From positions 1-16,341 of the forward strand of contig CAZGVA010000021.1 of assembly GCA_964528765.1 (NCBI GenBank): a DNA stretch of 16,341 nt, written 5' to 3'. The position numbers were made by a program, and so were the translations under genes. The stretch comes from JABICX01 sp964528765. GTDB lineage: Archaea; Nanobdellota; Nanobdellia; UBA10117; JABICX01. The notes beneath the pieces are model-generated. The model did no database searches. It was not told where the DNA came from and saw only the letters and a program-made list of their open reading frames with translations. Each line of letters begins with the position of its first letter. Position 1 is the first letter of the stretch. This document shows, piece after piece, positions 13,640-16,341 of this stretch.

Positions 13640-13641
13640 TT

Positions 13642-13755
13642 TTATATTTTTAAGTATTTACCATTTTCTTCAAAAATCGCTATTTCTTTTTTAAATCTTT
13701 TGAGATATGAAGCATCCGATTCTTTTCCACTATTAGTGGGTTTACTATTTCCCAT
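13642..13755 (-). CDS. Very small basic protein, 37 aa, hypothetical
   Basis: The complement from the ATG at 13753-13755 gives 37 codons and a TAA at 13642-13644, three bases from the herA stop (convergent). The product is soluble: a polar start (MGNSKPTNSGKESD) and one basic amphipathic helix (SYLKRFKKEIAIFEENGKYL). A TTTAAA box 24 nt upstream of the ATG matches the spacing of the leaderless genes nearby, which is the main reason for calling it. It is divergent from the PC4-like gene. I do not recognise it, and a chance ORF remains possible. Confidence 0.42.
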   Translation of the reverse strand: MGNSKPTNSGKESDASYLKRFKKEIAIFEENGKYLKI

Positions 13756-13775
13756 GTAGGTCAAATCTTTTTGAA

Positions 13776-13781
13776 TTTAAA
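13776..13781 (-). promoter_or_regulatory. TATA box for the 37-aa gene
   Basis: TTTAAA is centred 24 nt upstream of the ATG at 13755 (minus strand). Confidence 0.4.
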
Positions 13782-13814
13782 CGTAATTATATCCCATAAT
13801 GCGTAATTCGAAAG

Positions 13815-13824
13815 ATTTATAAAT
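13815..13824 (+). promoter_or_regulatory. TATA box for the PC4-like gene
   Basis: ATTTATAAAT lies about 50 nt upstream of the ATG at 13871. A start near 13845 leaves a leader of about 25 nt carrying AAAGGTGA. Confidence 0.5.
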
Positions 13825-13870
13825 CAATTTTAATGATTTAAATTACACACATTTAAAGGTGAATAAAAAA

Positions 13871-14122
13871 ATGGCAGACGAAAGACAAAGAGTCGAATTT
13901 GAAACTGTGAAAGCAGAAGAAATTAAATTCGGACGAAACAGTTTTGTAGAAATTGCTCGGAAAAAGGCAAAAACAGACGAAGGCGAGAATGAGTTTATCT
14001 CAATCTCAAAAGGCTTCTATCTACCTGATGGAACTAGACGATTTAGTCGTGGAAAGAATGTTTCCATCCCAAATGAAGAAGAAGTTATCGTTGAGCTAGC
14101 TAAAAAATTAAAGTCAATTTAA
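13871..14122 (+). CDS. Small PC4-like nucleic-acid-binding protein, 83 aa (tentative)
   Basis: I chose the ATG at 13871 because AAAGGTGA (13854-13861) lies 9 nt upstream as a Shine-Dalgarno sequence; the in-frame GTG at 13859 lies inside that site. The 83 residues are highly charged. The C-terminal half (FISISKGFYLPDGTRRFSRG, then SIPNEEEVIVELAKKLKSI) has alternating strands, a KGFYLPDGTRRF turn and a final helix, reminiscent of the PC4/p15 single-stranded-DNA-binding fold. The match is from pattern memory and is weak. A TATA box, a short leader with a Shine-Dalgarno sequence and a terminator hairpin make it a self-contained, probably well-expressed gene. Its place between herA and rad50 fits a DNA-binding role but does not prove it. 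Confidence 0.65.
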   Translation: MADERQRVEFETVKAEEIKFGRNSFVEIARKKAKTDEGENEFISISKGFYLPDGTRRFSRGKNVSIPNEEEVIVELAKKLKSI

Positions 14123-14142
14123 TTATTTAACTAACTTTTTGA

Positions 14143-14158
14143 GGGTTGTTTTCAACCC
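14143..14158 (+). terminator. Hairpin terminator after the PC4-like gene
   Basis: GGGTTG and CAACCC form a perfect 6-bp stem with a TTTT loop, 20 nt after the stop codon, followed by a T-rich stretch (14160-14180). Confidence 0.65.
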
Positions 14159-14238
14159 ATTTATTCTTATTTTATTATATTAAATTAAAAATATTATACT
14201 TCGTAATAGGTAATTTCTAAAAACGTGATACGAGAATG

Positions 14239-14244
14239 TTTAAA
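14239..14244 (+). promoter_or_regulatory. TATA box for the unrecognised protein upstream of rad50's end
   Basis: TTTAAA is centred about 25 nt upstream of the ATG at 14267. It is only about 7 nt upstream of the GTG at 14249, which rules that GTG out if this box is used. Confidence 0.5.
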
Positions 14245-14266
14245 ATAGGTGTTTAGTAAAAATACG

Positions 14267-14821
14267 ATGATTAGCGGAGGCATTTCAGATTGGAGAAATG
14301 GATATACACCACAAAATCCAACTACACCATTAGATATAAGCGATTTACCTGATGGCGCACATATGGGCGTGGTTGAATTTGAAAAAACTAAAACAAACTT
14401 AAGGGGAAATACTTTTACACAATCACACAATCTTGGTATGGAATCATATGATATTACGTTAAAAATGAGTAACCCAAATAATTTTGAAATTATTTTTTCG
14501 TATAGGGATCTTAGAATTATTTTGTCAACATCTGAATCCAGAAAATTTACTGTTACGTATCGGAGCAATCCAATTGTTTGCGATTGCGTAGATTCTGAAC
14601 AATATAAAAATCCACAACTATATTCAATTAAAGAAATGTCAGAATCACATGATTTATTTAGTAAAATTAAACCAACAATTGTTTCAGCTAGAACAACGGG
14701 CAAAAACCAAAGATCACAAGTAATAAATATCGCAGATACTATTTCAAATATAATTAATCCAGTTGTTAGGGATTTACTGGATTTTTGTCAAAGAAATTAC
14801 GCAAATTTTGAAGGTAACTAA
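14267..14821 (+). CDS. Unrecognised soluble protein, 184 aa
   Basis: I chose the ATG at 14267 because a TTTAAA box lies 25 nt upstream; a GTG at 14249 would add six residues but lies too close to that box. The product has 184 residues, no signal peptide and no membrane helix. The N-terminal third is Gly/Pro/Asn-rich and probably loose (MISGGISDWRNGYTPQ). The middle is beta-rich (ITLKMSNPNNFEIIFSYRDL, RKFTVTYRSNPIVCDCVD) with a CDC pair, and the C-terminus is helical (INIADTISNIINPVVRDLL). It converges on rad50 with 4 bp between the stop codons. I recognise no family. The location beside rad50 and herA suggests a look for a DNA-repair link, nothing more. Confidence 0.7.
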   Translation: MISGGISDWRNGYTPQNPTTPLDISDLPDGAHMGVVEFEKTKTNLRGNTFTQSHNLGMESYDITLKMSNPNNFEIIFSYRDLRIILSTSESRKFTVTYRSNPIVCDCVDSEQYKNPQLYSIKEMSESHDLFSKIKPTIVSARTTGKNQRSQVINIADTISNIINPVVRDLLDFCQRNYANFEGN

Positions 14822-14825
14822 TTTG

Positions 14826-16341
14826 TCAATCCAAATGAATTACATTATCTGCATTTTCAGCTAATTTTTCTTCATGTGTTACAATAAATATTTGATCAAG
14901 GAAATCAGATACTTTATTTTGAATTACATCAATAAATGTGCTTATTGCTTTTTCATCAAGATTGTGCGTTGGTTCGTCCAGAATTAGTAAACTTAGTGCC
15001 GGAGCTAATACTCTGGAAAATGCAATTCTTACTGAGAGTGCAGCAAGCATGCGTTCGCCACCCGATGCAAAACCTATAACTGATACCCATTCGCCGTTTG
15101 ATTCTTTTATTTGTAATGTATAATCTTGTTCAGTTGACGCTAATCTAACTCCTGCCCACTTTTCATAAGGATATATTTCCATCCAAACTTGTGACATAAC
15201 TTCATTAACTGCAAGTATTAATTCATCACGAAGCGCTAATTGCGTTGCTTCTAAAGATTTTCTGAAACGTTCTAAGAAGCTAGTTTTTTCTTCTAAAGAG
15301 GCGATTTTCAATTTTAACTCATCTGCTCTTGTTTGTTGCGCTTTAAGTTCAGCCAGATTTTTAGTTTTTTCAGTAAGTAAATTTTCAAAATTAGATAAAG
15401 TTGTTTCCAGTTCTTGAACGTGTTTCAAAATTTGCTGAAATTTATTGTCTGTTTTTTCAACATCATCTTTTGAAACCTTTTTAGATTTAAATTCACTATC
15501 AACGAGCTCAAATTCCGCAGATATGTTGGATTGTTGTGATCGAAGTTCGCAAATATATTTTTCATTATTTAGCGATTCAATTTTTTCGTTTAAGTTATTA
15601 TTTTCAGTTTCTTTTTGTAAGAGTACTTGTTTAATTTGTTCAGTATTAATTTTGCATTCAGAAATATTTTTAGTATTCGCATTTATTTCATTTTTTAATT
15701 TAGCTAATTCTAGATGTAATTCATTTTCACGTACTAATTCCTCAAAAGCATGTCTGTTTCTTTCAGAAATATCTTTAAGTTCATTATATCTATTTTCAAA
15801 TCGAGATAATTTGTCAGAAAGTTCTGTGTTTTTGAAAAGTATTTGTGATATAGCATTTTTGCGTGAATTAATTATTTGATTTTTACTGTCTATAGATAAC
15901 GTTGTATTGCAAACGGGACATAAACTTTCAGCTAAAGTTAATTGTTCCAAATGTTTTCGTAACTCTTTTAATTCAGCCAAATGACCTTGTTTTTCATCTT
16001 TTCGAGAATCAATTTCTTTTTTAATATTTGCTAGTTCAACAGTTAAATCAGATATGTTATGTGTACTAAGTTCTTTTTTGAGTAGATCAATTTTATCAAT
16101 TTTTAGCGAAATATCTTTAAGTTTATTTTCAGCTAAAGCAATTTGCTTGTCTGCAGCCATAAATTTAATTTGATTCGAAGATAGTTTTTCATTTAAGTTA
16201 GATTTTTCAAGTTGTATTGAGCGAAATCTTTCACGTGAAAGTTGTAGTTCTTTTTCAAGTTCAATTTTATTATAGTTACTTTTATGGTCTTTTAGTTTTG
16301 CATTAATGTCATTAAGTTGTTTTAATATGGTTTTCTTCCTT
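14826..16341 (-). CDS. rad50: Rad50 ATPase, C-terminal part (cut by window edge)
   Basis: Reading the complement, the frame stays open from the right edge to a TGA at 14826-14828; the methionine at 16160 is internal, since 60 further in-frame codons of coiled coil precede it. Rad50 is the SMC-like partner of Mre11 in DNA double-strand-break processing. Visible are long heptad-like coiled coil, the zinc hook CPVC (codons at 15909-15920) that joins Rad50 dimers, the returning coiled coil, the ABC signature ASGGERM followed by LAALSVRIAF, Walker B LSLLILDEPTHNLD and the H-loop IFIVTHEE. The N-terminal Walker A half and any mre11 upstream are outside the window. Nothing looks broken in the visible part. 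Confidence 0.92.
   Translation of the reverse strand, partial: RKKTILKQLNDINAKLKDHKSNYNKIELEKELQLSRERFRSIQLEKSNLNEKLSSNQIKFMAADKQIALAENKLKDISLKIDKIDLLKKELSTHNISDLTVELANIKKEIDSRKDEKQGHLAELKELRKHLEQLTLAESLCPVCNTTLSIDSKNQIINSRKNAISQILFKNTELSDKLSRFENRYNELKDISERNRHAFEELVRENELHLELAKLKNEINANTKNISECKINTEQIKQVLLQKETENNNLNEKIESLNNEKYICELRSQQSNISAEFELVDSEFKSKKVSKDDVEKTDNKFQQILKHVQELETTLSNFENLLTEKTKNLAELKAQQTRADELKLKIASLEEKTSFLERFRKSLEATQLALRDELILAVNEVMSQVWMEIYPYEKWAGVRLASTEQDYTLQIKESNGEWVSVIGFASGGERMLAALSVRIAFSRVLAPALSLLILDEPTHNLDEKAISTFIDVIQNKVSDFLDQIFIVTHEEKLAENADNVIHLD

Noticed and set aside
13859..13870. GTG at 13859 as start of the PC4-like gene
   Set aside because: The GTG is part of the AAAGGTGA ribosome-binding site for the ATG at 13871.
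16160..16160. Methionine at 16160 as the start of a 444-residue protein
   Set aside because: The frame is open for another 60 codons of coiled coil up to the window edge, and Rad50 must have an N-terminal Walker A half, so this is an internal residue.

Overview
The window reads as an AT-rich archaeal chromosome, most likely from a small-genome (DPANN-type) lineage. The evidence is two tRNA genes with introns at position 37/38 and bulge-helix-bulge splice sites, a nurA/herA/rad50 repair set, an archaeal-type methionyl-tRNA synthetase, ThiI, and TATA boxes about 24 nt from start codons, which implies many leaderless mRNAs. The lineage is inference; no rRNA or other marker is present.

Layout. 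1-435: 5' part of thiI (minus strand, cut by the left edge). 492-876: two small membrane proteins in one minus-strand unit that ends in a clean hairpin terminator. 1062-1392: tRNA-Pro(UGG) and tRNA-Gly(GCC), both with introns. 1416-5454: a minus-strand operon of a ribbon-helix-helix protein, a 1226-residue BspA-like (DUF285 repeat) surface protein and a 56-residue membrane protein. 5569-6126: a CYTH/class IV adenylate cyclase-like protein. 6231-7887: a membrane-anchored metallophosphoesterase, a 48-residue zinc-finger protein and an overlapping winged-helix protein. 7901-9859: methionyl-tRNA synthetase with a fused C-terminal tRNA-binding domain (minus). 9963-13639: a 55-residue membrane protein, nurA, an acidic single-pass membrane protein and herA. 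13642-14122: divergent small genes, one of them PC4-like. 14267-14821: an unrecognised protein converging on rad50, which runs off the right edge (14826-16341, minus).

The most notable feature is the RHH/surface-protein operon. It is bracketed by two direct copies of a GC-rich 12-mer (CAGCTCCCGCAT). The left copy is the 3' end of tRNA-Gly. The right copy abuts the stop codon of the cyaB-like gene and follows a short GC-rich stretch unlike its surroundings. This looks like the footprint of an integration at the 3' end of tRNA-Gly, with the operon as cargo and no integrase left inside.

The other candidate system is the nurA - acidic membrane protein - herA cluster. HerA here carries an unusually long acidic N-terminal extension, and the protein encoded between the two nuclease/translocase genes has a 12-bp in-frame tandem repeat. 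With rad50 about 1.2 kb beyond herA, the region is a DNA-end-processing neighbourhood. Seven short genes (37 to 56 codons) are annotated here by direct reading.
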